Shown here: in pieces, positions 7,686 through 16,044 of the stretch
How the letters are laid out: every line of letters begins with the position of its first letter
How positions within the stretch are numbered: position 1 is the first letter of the stretch
Source: Bacteroidales bacterium
GTDB taxonomy: Bacteria; Bacteroidota; Bacteroidia; Bacteroidales; UBA932
Reading direction: 5' to 3'
Length of the DNA stretch: 46,406 nucleotides
NCBI GenBank assembly: GCA_028690215.1
Contig: JAQVBQ010000013.1
Location: 1 to 46,406, forward strand
Position numbers and translations under genes: made by a program
The notes under the pieces: model-generated
Database searches by the model: none
Seen by the model: the letters and a program-made list of their open reading frames with translations, nothing else
What the model was told of the DNA's origin: nothing

Positions 7686-10139
7686 ATGAAAAATGTCTTA
7701 TTATCAGTCATTTGCCTTCTTGTGCTTTTGCCCACAAACCTGAGTGCTCAAAAGATAGAAAATCAGAAAGTTACACTGAGTGGGATAGTTGTTGACTCTT
7801 TATCAGGTAAGAGTATAGAGTATCCGACCATCGCATTATTCACAGATTCCCTGAAACTAATCAAGGCAGTGGCTGGAGGGGCTGACGGTAAATTTGTCAT
7901 TGAGGCTCCTTGTGCAGGTAAGTACATTTTATCTGCATCAATGATAGGATATACAAATTCAAAAAATGAGATATCTCTGGATGGTTCCGTCAAACGTAAA
8001 GATATAGGTAAAATCTCGATAACTGAGGGTTTACAAATAGCCGAGGTTACGGTAGTCGGGGTAAAACCTTTGATAAAAAACGAGCCGGATAAATTGACAT
8101 ACAACCTCGAAGCAGATCCACAGACCTCTTCAAGCTCTGTTATTGACATTCTCAGAAAGGTCCCGATGTTGAGTGTTGACGGCGAGGATGCTGTACGGGT
8201 TAACGGTGAAACAAATTTTAAAGTTTTAGTTAATGGCAAATCCTCTGGGATGTTAGTTAAAAATTTCAAGCAGGCAATAAAGGCCATGCCGGCTAGTGCA
8301 ATAAAATCCATAGAGGTGATAACCAATCCACCCGCAAAGTACGATGCCGAAGGGATAGGGGGAATAATCAATATTATTACAAATAAAAAGACTACCAATG
8401 GTTACAGTGGGAGTCTCAATGCAGCTGTGAATACATTGGGAGGTTACAACAGCGGTGGATATATTTCAGCTCAGACCGGCAAGCTTACTATGACAGCTAA
8501 TTTGTATAACGGTAAAGAGGTTTCTCAAAAAAACCTTACTAAATCTGAGTCGGAAAATTTCATTAGTGACAATTACCATTATACATCCACTAGTGGGACA
8601 TACAAATCAAATAGTGATTTTACTAATTTGAGCCTTGAGGCCAGCTATGAGATTGATTCACTAAACTTGCTCACTTTGTCGGGATGGGGATATTTGGGTT
8701 CTTCTGCAAGCAAGGGTTCTACAATTTATAACGCATTCAGTAAGGATTGGGTAAAGACCAGAATGTATGAAAACAAATCTTCGTCCGACTATGGATATGG
8801 ACAAGGTTCGGGAAGTATTTCTTATCAAAAGAGTTATAAAAAGCCGGAGAAGAATCTCACTATTAGTTACTCCATAGACCTTAGCCCAATGAGGACAAAT
8901 ATTGATAATACTATTGATCCTATAATGGATTATACGGGATTTTCACAGAGATCGGACAATGATGCAACCGGTACTGAGCATACAGCCCAAATTGATTATT
9001 ATAATCCTATAAATAAGAAACATAATATTGAGACAGGGATTAAGTATATTTTAAGACAAAACATTTCCGACACTCATACGCAAAGATATGACGAGCAAAC
9101 TGGGAGTTGGTATGATGACATGACAAGAGTCAATGATCTTGACTATAATCAACACATTGGAAGTCTATACGGGGGTTATTCATACAAACATAAGTCATAC
9201 ACAGCAAAAGCCGGCTTCCGTATGGAGTACACATACAATGACGGTTTGTCCAAAAGTGCTGAAGGGAATATTCCCTTTGACAACAAGCAGTTTGATGTCG
9301 TGCCTTATATTAATCTCTCTTATATGCTGAAAAAAGGCAGGATACTGTCATTTTCCTATACCCAGAGATTGAGCCGGCCGGGTATTTGGTACCTGAATCC
9401 GTATGTTAATGATTCTGACCCGATGAATATATCATATGGCAATCCCAATTTGGAATCAATCAAGAGAAACTCTTTAGGCATCGGGTACAGGAGATCTTCC
9501 CAGAATTGGAATATCGGATTGAATCTTGGTGCCGACTTTACAAAAAACAGCATAGAGAGAGTAAGTGTAGTAGATGGCGACGGAATAAGAACCACAACTT
9601 ACAAAAATATCGGAAAGAGCAGTGTATGCAGATTGGGTGTCAGCTACTCCTATCGCCACAGAGAGAAATTTAACCTCTATATCAATGGAGCTGTCTCATA
9701 TGCGAAAGTCTCTTCAACACAGTTGGCTCTGGACAACAGTGGCTTTAATATTAATGGTACAATAGGAAGTAATATCGGCTTGTGGAAAAAGGGTATGCTG
9801 AACCTCAATGCATATCTCTTCGGTGGTAATGTCTCACTTCAGTATAAACAACCGCTCTACGGCTCCACTTCAATTGGAATTAGTCAGAGATTCCTTAAGG
9901 ATAAGCTGACATTTGCCATATATCTGCAGGAACCATTCTCAAAAACAAAGGTGTATAAGTATGACTTTAATGACACAACATTCAAGATGCACTCGGAGAA
10001 CATCAATTATATAAGGTCTGCAAACTTCAGCATTTACTGGCGATTTGGAAAATTCAACGCCAATGTCAAAAAAGCCCGCAAACAGGCTAATGATGATAAA
10101 ATGAACGGTGGAGGGAATGGAGGTGTGGCCAAACCTTAG
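7686..10139 (+). CDS. TonB-receptor-like outer membrane beta-barrel protein (CarboxypepD_reg + OMP_b-brl_3 type)
   Basis: 817 residues from ATG 7686, with an SPI signal peptide ending 'LSAQ'. Residues about 30-115 form a carboxypeptidase-regulatory-like beta sandwich; about 120-240 a plug domain ('IDILRKVPMLSVDGEDAVRVNG', 'IKSIEVITNPPAKYDAEGIGGIINIITNK'); the rest is a barrel ending 'ANFSIYWRFGK' and a short polar, Gly/Asn-rich tail. This layout is the PF14905 outer-membrane family. There is no SusD partner. Ligand unknown; members can take part in metal or siderophore uptake, but nothing here decides it. It stands alone between a terminator and a convergent GNAT gene. A half-match to the upstream palindrome (AATTGTAA at 7623-7630) is too weak to claim PerR control. 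Confidence 0.85.
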   Translation: MKNVLLSVICLLVLLPTNLSAQKIENQKVTLSGIVVDSLSGKSIEYPTIALFTDSLKLIKAVAGGADGKFVIEAPCAGKYILSASMIGYTNSKNEISLDGSVKRKDIGKISITEGLQIAEVTVVGVKPLIKNEPDKLTYNLEADPQTSSSSVIDILRKVPMLSVDGEDAVRVNGETNFKVLVNGKSSGMLVKNFKQAIKAMPASAIKSIEVITNPPAKYDAEGIGGIINIITNKKTTNGYSGSLNAAVNTLGGYNSGGYISAQTGKLTMTANLYNGKEVSQKNLTKSESENFISDNYHYTSTSGTYKSNSDFTNLSLEASYEIDSLNLLTLSGWGYLGSSASKGSTIYNAFSKDWVKTRMYENKSSSDYGYGQGSGSISYQKSYKKPEKNLTISYSIDLSPMRTNIDNTIDPIMDYTGFSQRSDNDATGTEHTAQIDYYNPINKKHNIETGIKYILRQNISDTHTQRYDEQTGSWYDDMTRVNDLDYNQHIGSLYGGYSYKHKSYTAKAGFRMEYTYNDGLSKSAEGNIPFDNKQFDVVPYINLSYMLKKGRILSFSYTQRLSRPGIWYLNPYVNDSDPMNISYGNPNLESIKRNSLGIGYRRSSQNWNIGLNLGADFTKNSIERVSVVDGDGIRTTTYKNIGKSSVCRLGVSYSYRHREKFNLYINGAVSYAKVSSTQLALDNSGFNINGTIGSNIGLWKKGMLNLNAYLFGGNVSLQYKQPLYGSTSIGISQRFLKDKLTFAIYLQEPFSKTKVYKYDFNDTTFKMHSENINYIRSANFSIYWRFGKFNANVKKARKQANDDKMNGGGNGGVAKP

Positions 10140-10154
10140 GACTCTCTATCAATC

Positions 10155-10637
10155 TTACAAACACAGCTCCAACACCGGATATGAAGGTTCGCTGAAGTTG
10201 TATTTTCTATAAAGTCTCTCTCCGTCTTTACTTGTATGGAGGGAGATTTTGCTTATGCCCCTGGTGCGGGCCTCTTCAATCAGATGCTCTAGAATCATTG
10301 CGGATATTCCTCTCCTTCTTGCCTGGGGAATGGTGTACATGTTCAGAATATCACCTTCAAGGTATGAGGATTTGTTGAAATCCCCCGGAATTGATTTGAT
10401 TACCATTGCGCCGAAGCTGACTATGGTGTTATCCTGTACAGCCATCAAGGCAAAACATCTGCCTTCCGCCACTGCCCTTTTAAAGTATTCGTTAAGCTCT
10501 GATTTAAGCCTCTCCTTATATTCCGCAGGTCTGTCGCCCTGAAGTTCTGTTAAATAGGCCAGCCTATATGTTGTGAGTATCTCAATGTCACTCTCTCCGA
10601 TTGTCCGGATTTCTATATTTTTTTCGAGATTTTCCAT
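10155..10637 (-). CDS. GNAT family N-acetyltransferase
   Basis: 160 residues with a full GNAT fold: N-terminal 'IEIRTIGESDIEILTTYR', the central strands 'CFALMAVQDNTIVSFGAMV', and the acetyl-CoA loop 'IPQARRRGISAMILEHLIEEA' (Q/RxxG(I)x pattern, about 105-120). The substrate is not evident. It starts 13 bases after the LytTR regulator gene, so the two are probably one operon. Confidence 0.85.
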   Translation of the reverse strand: MENLEKNIEIRTIGESDIEILTTYRLAYLTELQGDRPAEYKERLKSELNEYFKRAVAEGRCFALMAVQDNTIVSFGAMVIKSIPGDFNKSSYLEGDILNMYTIPQARRRGISAMILEHLIEEARTRGISKISLHTSKDGERLYRKYNFSEPSYPVLELCL

Positions 10638-10650
10638 TTTTAGGAATTTT

Positions 10651-11364
10651 CTATAAAGATAGATTTTTTACCGAAAGAGTATCAATGACGCTCTCTTTAT
10701 ACTTTCTTGAGACTTCCAGGGAAATATTTCCAACCCATACTTTTGTCGGAGAGTATTTTGTAATATGATCAATATTAACAAGAAAAGATCTGTGAATTCT
10801 TAAAAAACCGCTATCAAGCACCTCTTCCCAGTGTGATATGTTCATCTTTGTCCTGTATGAAACGCCTGCATCACACCTAATCCAGACTTCATTGTCCCTT
10901 GATTCCACATACATAATGGAACTCTCTCTGAGAGATACCTTTTTTCTCTCTGAAATGAAGTCAATCACCAGGTCTATCTTCTCTTTTGACTTGTCAGGAA
11001 TTTGATGCATAATATACTTCTCTAGGGAGAGGCACGAAATTATCAGAAACCACAGGAAAAATGGATTAAAAATAATATTTGCATCGTGTTTTAATCCGAG
11101 AGAAAAGAGATATTCATCTACCGAAAGAATTACAAGATACTCTGTTAGTAGGGTAATAGCCGCAAGATATATGGAATTGAGTATTCCGTTCCAGATATCC
11201 TTAAAGGAGATCTGTTTAAGAAAGACCTTAGCTAAAATAATTCCGGGTATGAGAGCCAATGAGAGGAACAGGGACGAGGTATAATTCTTTGTTGTGCTTT
11301 GAAGCACAAGGCTTAGCACAAGAACAAACAAACCCCAGAAAACTATGCTGAAGTATTTTCTCAT
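10651..11364 (-). CDS. Membrane-anchored LytTR-domain transcriptional regulator
   Basis: 237 residues from ATG 11364; an in-frame TTG at 11412 could add 16 residues. Four hydrophobic segments occupy about residues 5-125, followed by a linker and a C-terminal LytTR DNA-binding domain (about 140-230) with 'IMYVESRDNEVWIRC', 'MNISHWEEVLDSGFLRIHRSFLVN' and 'GNISLEVSRKYK'. There is no receiver domain, so this is a membrane-bound one-component regulator. It diverges from a small membrane protein gene with a direct-repeat candidate operator between them. A TAAATTTG at 11375-11368 on the minus strand would give a nearly leaderless transcript starting at this ATG. Confidence 0.87.
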   Translation of the reverse strand: MRKYFSIVFWGLFVLVLSLVLQSTTKNYTSSLFLSLALIPGIILAKVFLKQISFKDIWNGILNSIYLAAITLLTEYLVILSVDEYLFSLGLKHDANIIFNPFFLWFLIISCLSLEKYIMHQIPDKSKEKIDLVIDFISERKKVSLRESSIMYVESRDNEVWIRCDAGVSYRTKMNISHWEEVLDSGFLRIHRSFLVNIDHITKYSPTKVWVGNISLEVSRKYKESVIDTLSVKNLSL

Positions 11365-11431
11365 ATCCAAATTTAAATTTTTATTTCCATCTTGATCAAT
11401 ACTTTGCACCAAAAATGGGTTGAATCTGCGT

Positions 11432-11510
11432 AATAGGGGGATTTAGCATTTGAACAGGGGGTTTTACAGGCATACTTTTTAGGATGATTGTATACTCAAC
11501 TCTAACTTTG
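11432..11510 (+). promoter_or_regulatory. Candidate LytTR operator (two direct repeats, 21-bp spacing) and promoter
   Basis: AATAGGGGGATTT at 11432-11444 and AACAGGGGGTTTT at 11453-11465 match at 11 of 13 positions and are exactly 21 bases apart, two helical turns, the spacing typical of LytTR sites. They end just ahead of a T-rich -33 region (11476-11480) and a TAACTTTG -7 box (11503-11510) that would transcribe the small membrane protein. The location suits activation by the divergent LytTR regulator. Confidence 0.55.
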
Positions 11511-11531
11511 GTATATATAAATTTTAAAATT

Positions 11532-11849
11532 ATGATACTTAAAGAACTATTCATTACAGGAGGGCCATTATTCATGACCATCCTCACTCTGGAGCTCATT
11601 CTTCTGATTCTTGCAGCATGGAAAGCTCCGGCATGGGTAAAGGAGATTGGGCTTATAGCACTTATCTCCTGCTGGATTTTTACATTTATCAGCTTAATTC
11701 AAATGTTTAGTGTAATTCAAAGGGTAGGAGACATATCTATCTCTGTATGGTGCGGAGGTTTCAAGGTCGCCTTGATTCCTGTTGTGTACGGCAGTTCTAT
11801 CTATCTGATATCACTCATCTTAAGAATCATTCAAAAACCTAGAATTTAG
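11532..11849 (+). CDS. Small integral membrane protein, possibly MotA/TolQ/ExbB-like
   Basis: 105 residues from ATG 11532. A longer frame opens at 11484 but contains the -7 box TAACTTTG, so the downstream ATG is preferred. Three hydrophobic helices are seen (about 8-28, 35-58, 75-98). The N-terminal 'ELFITGGPLFMTILTLEL' resembles the first helix of ExbB/TolQ-type proteins, but the family's conserved cytoplasmic loop is missing and I cannot confirm the family. It is the only gene facing the LytTR regulator and is its most likely target. Confidence 0.65.
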   Translation: MILKELFITGGPLFMTILTLELILLILAAWKAPAWVKEIGLIALISCWIFTFISLIQMFSVIQRVGDISISVWCGGFKVALIPVVYGSSIYLISLILRIIQKPRI

Positions 11850-11868
11850 AATAGAAATTTAAAAATAG

Positions 11869-11920
11869 AAATCCGCCCCGACGCTACTCTTTTTAGGAGA
11901 GATGTAGGGGCGGATTTTTT
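11869..11920. terminator. Terminator hairpin between convergent genes
   Basis: AAATCCGCCCC (11869-11879) pairs with GGGGCGGATTT (11907-11917) and is followed by T residues; the A/T ends allow use from both sides. Confidence 0.8.
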
Positions 11921-11937
11921 ATCTAGAGCAGAGGTGG

Positions 11938-13302
11938 TTACAGCTCTACCTCTTCGCTTTTTACATTGACATGTTTACCGCCATGATAGTTGTATAACCC
12001 TACCAGAACCTTTTGCTTGTCATCTTTTGTCGGGGTGATAATCACAAAATCCATTGACTTGGTGTCCTGATCAATCTCTGCGTTCTTGTCACGTGTCTTC
12101 TGGTCTTCCCATGTACCTGAATTGACATATACGCATTTCTTTCCATCCAGGTTGTTGTATGACTCCAACATAGGTTCGTGGCTATGTCCGAAGACAACTA
12201 TGCGTGCATTTGAATTTGGGTTCTGGAAGTATTGTTTATTTGCCTGACTGTCGAGATATTTGTGGTCAAGGCTACCAGGTATTGCTTCATTGATATCATT
12301 CATAACTGAAACGTTGTTGTATACCTGTCTCTCGTCCCAGTTTGCCTGAGTGAATATGCCATTGTAGAGGTTCATCTGTATACTTCCGTCTTTTGGGCTG
12401 TTTTGAGGAAGAATATCATTAATAGCATAAGTCTTTGTGAAATTGCCCACATTTGTTACAATTATGGTGTCATTGAAATTGTCCTTAACATAGATAACAT
12501 CTTCAATTACCTTTTTCCACAATAAGTAATAGACATACTTGCTATATTGCTCAGGGTTTTTCGGATCATTCAGTTTGACCTCCGGCACTTTGGTAGAAGC
12601 CTCCTTTGTGGTAGGGTCTGTAAACGAATTGGCTGCTATGCGGGCGAAGAAGTAGCCCGGAGCCATTATGGCACCCGGAGCATCTGCCTCATTGGCACCT
12701 TTTGTAATAGAGCAGAAGAAATCGTATCTGTGACCATGTTCAATGGCTATTTGTGGATAACCATCAGGATTGTATGTTCCTACAGGGTACTTCTCACCAG
12801 CGTCACGGGCCTGGTTTACACCCGGCATTGCTATATCGACATTCTCCGCTGTAAATCCCATGTCGTGATTACCGGGTACATAGGTCACCTTTATCTTTCC
12901 ATCCTTGATTATCTCTTTTAGTGCATCGAAAACGCCTTGATTGGCAGCCACGGTTTTCTTGACAAAATCTGCCTGAGTTCCGCCACCATAAGTGTTTGTG
13001 CGTGAAGGGATATACCACTCATCCAGCATGTCACCGCCAATGACCAGTTCCTTGACTGTTTCAGAGCTGCGGACTTCATTGAGGAATTGCTCAAGTCTAC
13101 TCAGGTGTTTCACCGTTTCAGAATATGATAAATCGTTACCAATATGTAAATCACTTATGATAACAATTTTTTTCCGCTCATTGCCAACGTTCTCGGTTAC
13201 TGCGTCGAAAGGATTAGGCGCTTTATTATTAACGCACGATATGCCAGACGCCAAAATAGTGGCGAATGCAACAATTGTAAGTACAAAATTCAGTTTTTTC
13301 AT
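11938..13302 (-). CDS. Calcineurin-like metallophosphoesterase lipoprotein
   Basis: 454 residues with an SPII signal ('LASGISC', Cys near residue 23). The metallophosphoesterase motifs appear in order: 'IISDLHIG' (about 48-55), 'IGGDMLDEW', 'VPGNHDMG', 'IEHGHRYDFF' and 'VFGHSHEP' followed by 'VNSGTWED'. These supply the two-metal site. The protein should be exported and anchored to a membrane. The substrate cannot be told from sequence; relatives hydrolyse phosphomonoesters or diesters, and LpxH-like or UDP-sugar hydrolases are more distant. It stands alone, diverging from the ABC operon. Confidence 0.88.
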   Translation of the reverse strand: MKKLNFVLTIVAFATILASGISCVNNKAPNPFDAVTENVGNERKKIVIISDLHIGNDLSYSETVKHLSRLEQFLNEVRSSETVKELVIGGDMLDEWYIPSRTNTYGGGTQADFVKKTVAANQGVFDALKEIIKDGKIKVTYVPGNHDMGFTAENVDIAMPGVNQARDAGEKYPVGTYNPDGYPQIAIEHGHRYDFFCSITKGANEADAPGAIMAPGYFFARIAANSFTDPTTKEASTKVPEVKLNDPKNPEQYSKYVYYLLWKKVIEDVIYVKDNFNDTIIVTNVGNFTKTYAINDILPQNSPKDGSIQMNLYNGIFTQANWDERQVYNNVSVMNDINEAIPGSLDHKYLDSQANKQYFQNPNSNARIVVFGHSHEPMLESYNNLDGKKCVYVNSGTWEDQKTRDKNAEIDQDTKSMDFVIITPTKDDKQKVLVGLYNYHGGKHVNVKSEEVEL

Positions 13303-13378
13303 ATGTAAAGTGTATGTGTAATAAATATTTCCTCTTAAGGTTTGAACAAAATTAGCTTTTTTTAAGGATAATTTTTAT

Positions 13379-13386
13379 TAAGTTTG
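13379..13386 (+). promoter_or_regulatory. Promoter -7 element of the ABC transporter operon
   Basis: TAAGTTTG matches TAnnTTTG and lies 54 bases before the permease ATG. A TTTT stretch near 13357 is only a weak -33. Confidence 0.5.
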
Positions 13387-13440
13387 TATAAATGCACTAA
13401 TACCCAAACTTATTAGCCGACGAGGCACCCCTCTATTATT

Positions 13441-14118
13441 ATGGAACTCTTGGATTCAATAGTTAATTCCTTATATAAGAATCTAATCGGGAATGATGGA
13501 TGGCTCGTGGTCCTTGACGGACTATGGGTTACTCTTTTAATTTCGGCTCTGGGCCTGCTTTTCGGGACCATAATAGGATCACTTCTTTGCACTATGCGTA
13601 TCTCGCGGATGGGGGCATTAAGAGTTCCCGCAAAGGTTATAATTGCCTTTCTCCGAGGTAGTCCTGTGTTGTTGCTTCTTATGATTTTTTACTATGTTGT
13701 ATTTTCAAACAGCAGAATTGATGCGGTTTACATTGCAATTATAGCATTTGCCCTTAACAGCGGGGCTCATATAGCCGAAATAATGCGTTCTGCATTGTCG
13801 GCTGTTGATAAAAAGCAGATTGAGGCAGCGAGAATGCTTGGACTCTCAAAATTCAAGGCTTTCATTTCAATAACACTGCCACAGGCCGGAAAGATTGCCA
13901 AACCGGTTTATCATAGCGCAACAATCAATCTTATTCAGTGGACATCAGTCGTTGGTTATGTTACTATCACAGACCTCACCCGGACTGTAAACAATATCGG
14001 ATCCAGAACAGGTGACCCGTTTTTTGCCCTCTTCTTAGGAATTCTTATCTATCTGGCTGTATCATATTTGGTTAATATTCTGTTTTCTTTTCATAACAGG
14101 AAAAAGGAGGGTGTATGA
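13441..14118 (+). CDS. Polar amino acid-type ABC transporter permease (HisM/GlnP family)
   Basis: 225 residues with about five membrane helices. 'VLDGLWVTLLISALGLLFGTIIGSLL' is the usual N-terminal helix pair of His/Glu/Gln permeases, 'FLRGSPVLLLLMIFYYVVF' the next, and the EAA loop reads 'EAARMLGLSKFKAFISITLPQA' split over about residues 138-159, which docks the ATPase. There is one permease gene only, so a homodimer is expected. It overlaps the ATPase gene by four bases (ATGA), which indicates translational coupling. Such transporters are less usual in Bacteroidota than TonB systems. Confidence 0.93.
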   Translation: MELLDSIVNSLYKNLIGNDGWLVVLDGLWVTLLISALGLLFGTIIGSLLCTMRISRMGALRVPAKVIIAFLRGSPVLLLLMIFYYVVFSNSRIDAVYIAIIAFALNSGAHIAEIMRSALSAVDKKQIEAARMLGLSKFKAFISITLPQAGKIAKPVYHSATINLIQWTSVVGYVTITDLTRTVNNIGSRTGDPFFALFLGILIYLAVSYLVNILFSFHNRKKEGV

Positions 14119-15206
14119 TCAAGACGGTCAATTTGTGTAAAAATTTTGGTGACTTGATTGTTTTCAAGGATATATACTTAAATGTTCAAAAGGGTGAGTG
14201 TATAGCCGTTATCGGACCTTCAGGAACGGGAAAGAGTGTATTGTTCCGTACATTGACCATGCTTGAGAAACCGGATAGTGGCCAGGTCTTGATCAACGGT
14301 ACAGATATTACTGGAAAGGGTGTCAATATCAATAAAGTGAGAGAGAAGTTCGGTATGGTATATCAGGGTTTTCATCTCTTCTCGCACTTGAATGTTTTGG
14401 ATAATATAACACTGGCTCCCCGAAAGGTTAAAAAGATGAGCAGGCCTGAAGCAGAGAAAAGAGCAATGGAACTGCTCAACATGGTCGGCCTGAGTGATAA
14501 ATCCAAATCCTATCCTCATCAACTTTCAGGTGGTCAGCAGCAAAGGGTTGCCATAGCCCGTTCGCTGGCGATGGATCCTGACATAATCCTGTTTGACGAA
14601 CCTACATCGGCGCTGGATCCGTCAATGACCGGAGAGGTTTTGACAATAATTCGCAAACTGGCCATGAGCGGTCTTACAATGATGATTTCCACCCACGAGA
14701 TGGGATTTGCCCAGGATGTGGCCAGCAGGGTGATTTATATGGACGATAAGGGCATATATGAAGAGGGAACCCCGGATGAGATTTTTATGAATCCACAGAA
14801 GGAGAAGACCAGAATGTTCATCCGCAAACTTAAAGTCTTCACATACTCTATAACTTCGAGAGGATTCGATATGGTCTCAATGAATGTTCAGATAGAGATG
14901 TTCTGTCAGAAGTATAACGTTGAGTCTAAGAAAATCAACCACATACAGCTTATTCTCGAGGAGCTGATTGTTTCTGTAATAGAGAGATATCCAAGTGATT
15001 CACAGTTGAGCATTGAATTCACAATTGAATTCTCAGAGGAGAGGCGAGAAATACAGGTGGCGTTTATTTATAAAGGAGAACTTTTCAATCCGTTTGAAAT
15101 TGCAGAGGGTTCAGACCATCTTGGAATGACATTGATTACCGGTGTTGCAAAAAGCTTTGACCATAAATTTGAAAATGGTCAAAATACCATCAATATTAAT
15201 CTTTAA
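14115..15206 (+). CDS. ABC transporter ATPase (GlnQ/HisP type) with a C-terminal HATPase/RsbW-like extension
   Basis: 363 residues, about 120 more than GlnQ-type ATPases. Residues 1-238 are a complete ABC domain: Walker A GPSGTGKS at 34-41, Q-loop Gln 84, signature LSGGQ at 137-141, Walker B 'IILFDEP' ending near 163, and H-loop His 194. Residues about 240-363 look like an HATPase_c_2 (anti-sigma kinase RsbW/SpoIIAB) fold: a helix 'IQLILEELIVSVIERY' in the place of the N-box, beta strands 'LSIEFTIEF' and 'REIQVAFIYK', then 'DHLGMTLITGVAKSFDH' resembling the G2 region and a final strand 'NTININL'. The N-box Asn is missing, so kinase activity is doubtful; a regulatory or nucleotide-sensing role is my inference. 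The next gene starts 10 bases after the stop. Confidence 0.9.
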   Translation: MIKTVNLCKNFGDLIVFKDIYLNVQKGECIAVIGPSGTGKSVLFRTLTMLEKPDSGQVLINGTDITGKGVNINKVREKFGMVYQGFHLFSHLNVLDNITLAPRKVKKMSRPEAEKRAMELLNMVGLSDKSKSYPHQLSGGQQQRVAIARSLAMDPDIILFDEPTSALDPSMTGEVLTIIRKLAMSGLTMMISTHEMGFAQDVASRVIYMDDKGIYEEGTPDEIFMNPQKEKTRMFIRKLKVFTYSITSRGFDMVSMNVQIEMFCQKYNVESKKINHIQLILEELIVSVIERYPSDSQLSIEFTIEFSEERREIQVAFIYKGELFNPFEIAEGSDHLGMTLITGVAKSFDHKFENGQNTININL

Positions 15207-15216
15207 ATTTTTAAGC

Positions 15217-16044
15217 ATGAAAAACAAACTTCCAATTTTATTAATTGCTGTTTTAGCTCTTGGATTGACCTCCTGCGCATCAAAAGGGGCTAAAATAGAG
15301 ACATTGGCCGACCTTCAGGGAAAAATAATCGGAAATCTATCTTCCGGTATTTCTGACTCTTCAGCAAAAGCTATGATCTCAGTGCTTATCGGCGGAGAAC
15401 CTGCTGAGGTTGTAAGTTACAACAGAGGAATGGATATTCTTGCTGCACTGAAAAGCGGGAAAATAGACGGATATCCATCACATCAATTTGCCGTTGACTA
15501 TTTGCTCAAGAGAGATTCGCAACTGGTTGCCATACCTGTGACTGATGTTCCAATTGAGGGACAGGCTATAATGGCTGTCCGCTCGGAGGATACTGCTTTG
15601 AAGAGTCTGCTGGACAGCGCAATCGTTACTCTTACAGGAAACGGAACTATTGCTGCTATTGAAAAAGAGTGGATTACAGATCTTCCTGCAGAAAACGAAC
15701 CAACTTTTAAAGAGTTACCTGTAATAGAGGGAGCTACAACTTATTATGTTGGAGTTACAGGCGATATGCCACCACTCGATTATGTTGCATCAGACGGTTT
15801 TCCTGCCGGTTTCAATGTGGCTTTGCTCAGTGAGATAGGAAAACTCATTAATGTTAACTTCAAATTCGTCTCTATTGAGACACAGGCACGTTTCACAGCT
15901 TTGGAAAGCAAGAAGATAGATGTTGTATTCTGCCATTTCCAGAGTACAAACACCAGCTATTTCGATGAGCTTAAAAATGAAGGATGGTTGGCAACTCAGC
16001 CTTACTTTATTTATAAAGGAGGATCTTTTATAGTTAATAAGTAA
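15217..16044 (+). CDS. Periplasmic binding lipoprotein with type-3 SBP halves in swapped order
   Basis: 275 residues from ATG 15217, with an SPII signal and lipobox LTSC (Cys 20). Residues about 26-152 correspond to the second half of a family-3 solute-binding protein: 'LADLQGKIIGNLSSG', 'EVVSYNRGMDILAALKSGKIDGY', and the usual C-terminal 'LDSAIVTLTGNGTIAAIEKEW'. Residues about 174-265 correspond to the first half: 'YYVGVTGDMPPLDYVASDGF', 'GFNVALLSEIGKLINVNFKFV', 'ALESKKIDVVFCHFQST'. The order is therefore lobe 2 then lobe 1, as in a circular permutation. The Arg that binds the amino acid carboxylate in lobe 1 of HisJ-type proteins is not seen, so the ligand may be unusual. The TonB receptor gene starts on its last stop-codon base. 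Confidence 0.88.
   Translation: MKNKLPILLIAVLALGLTSCASKGAKIETLADLQGKIIGNLSSGISDSSAKAMISVLIGGEPAEVVSYNRGMDILAALKSGKIDGYPSHQFAVDYLLKRDSQLVAIPVTDVPIEGQAIMAVRSEDTALKSLLDSAIVTLTGNGTIAAIEKEWITDLPAENEPTFKELPVIEGATTYYVGVTGDMPPLDYVASDGFPAGFNVALLSEIGKLINVNFKFVSIETQARFTALESKKIDVVFCHFQSTNTSYFDELKNEGWLATQPYFIYKGGSFIVNK

Noticed and set aside
7763-8398. A 211-codon minus-strand frame.
   Set aside because: It lies wholly opposite the plug region of the outer-membrane protein gene and is hydrophobic noise of the reverse strand.
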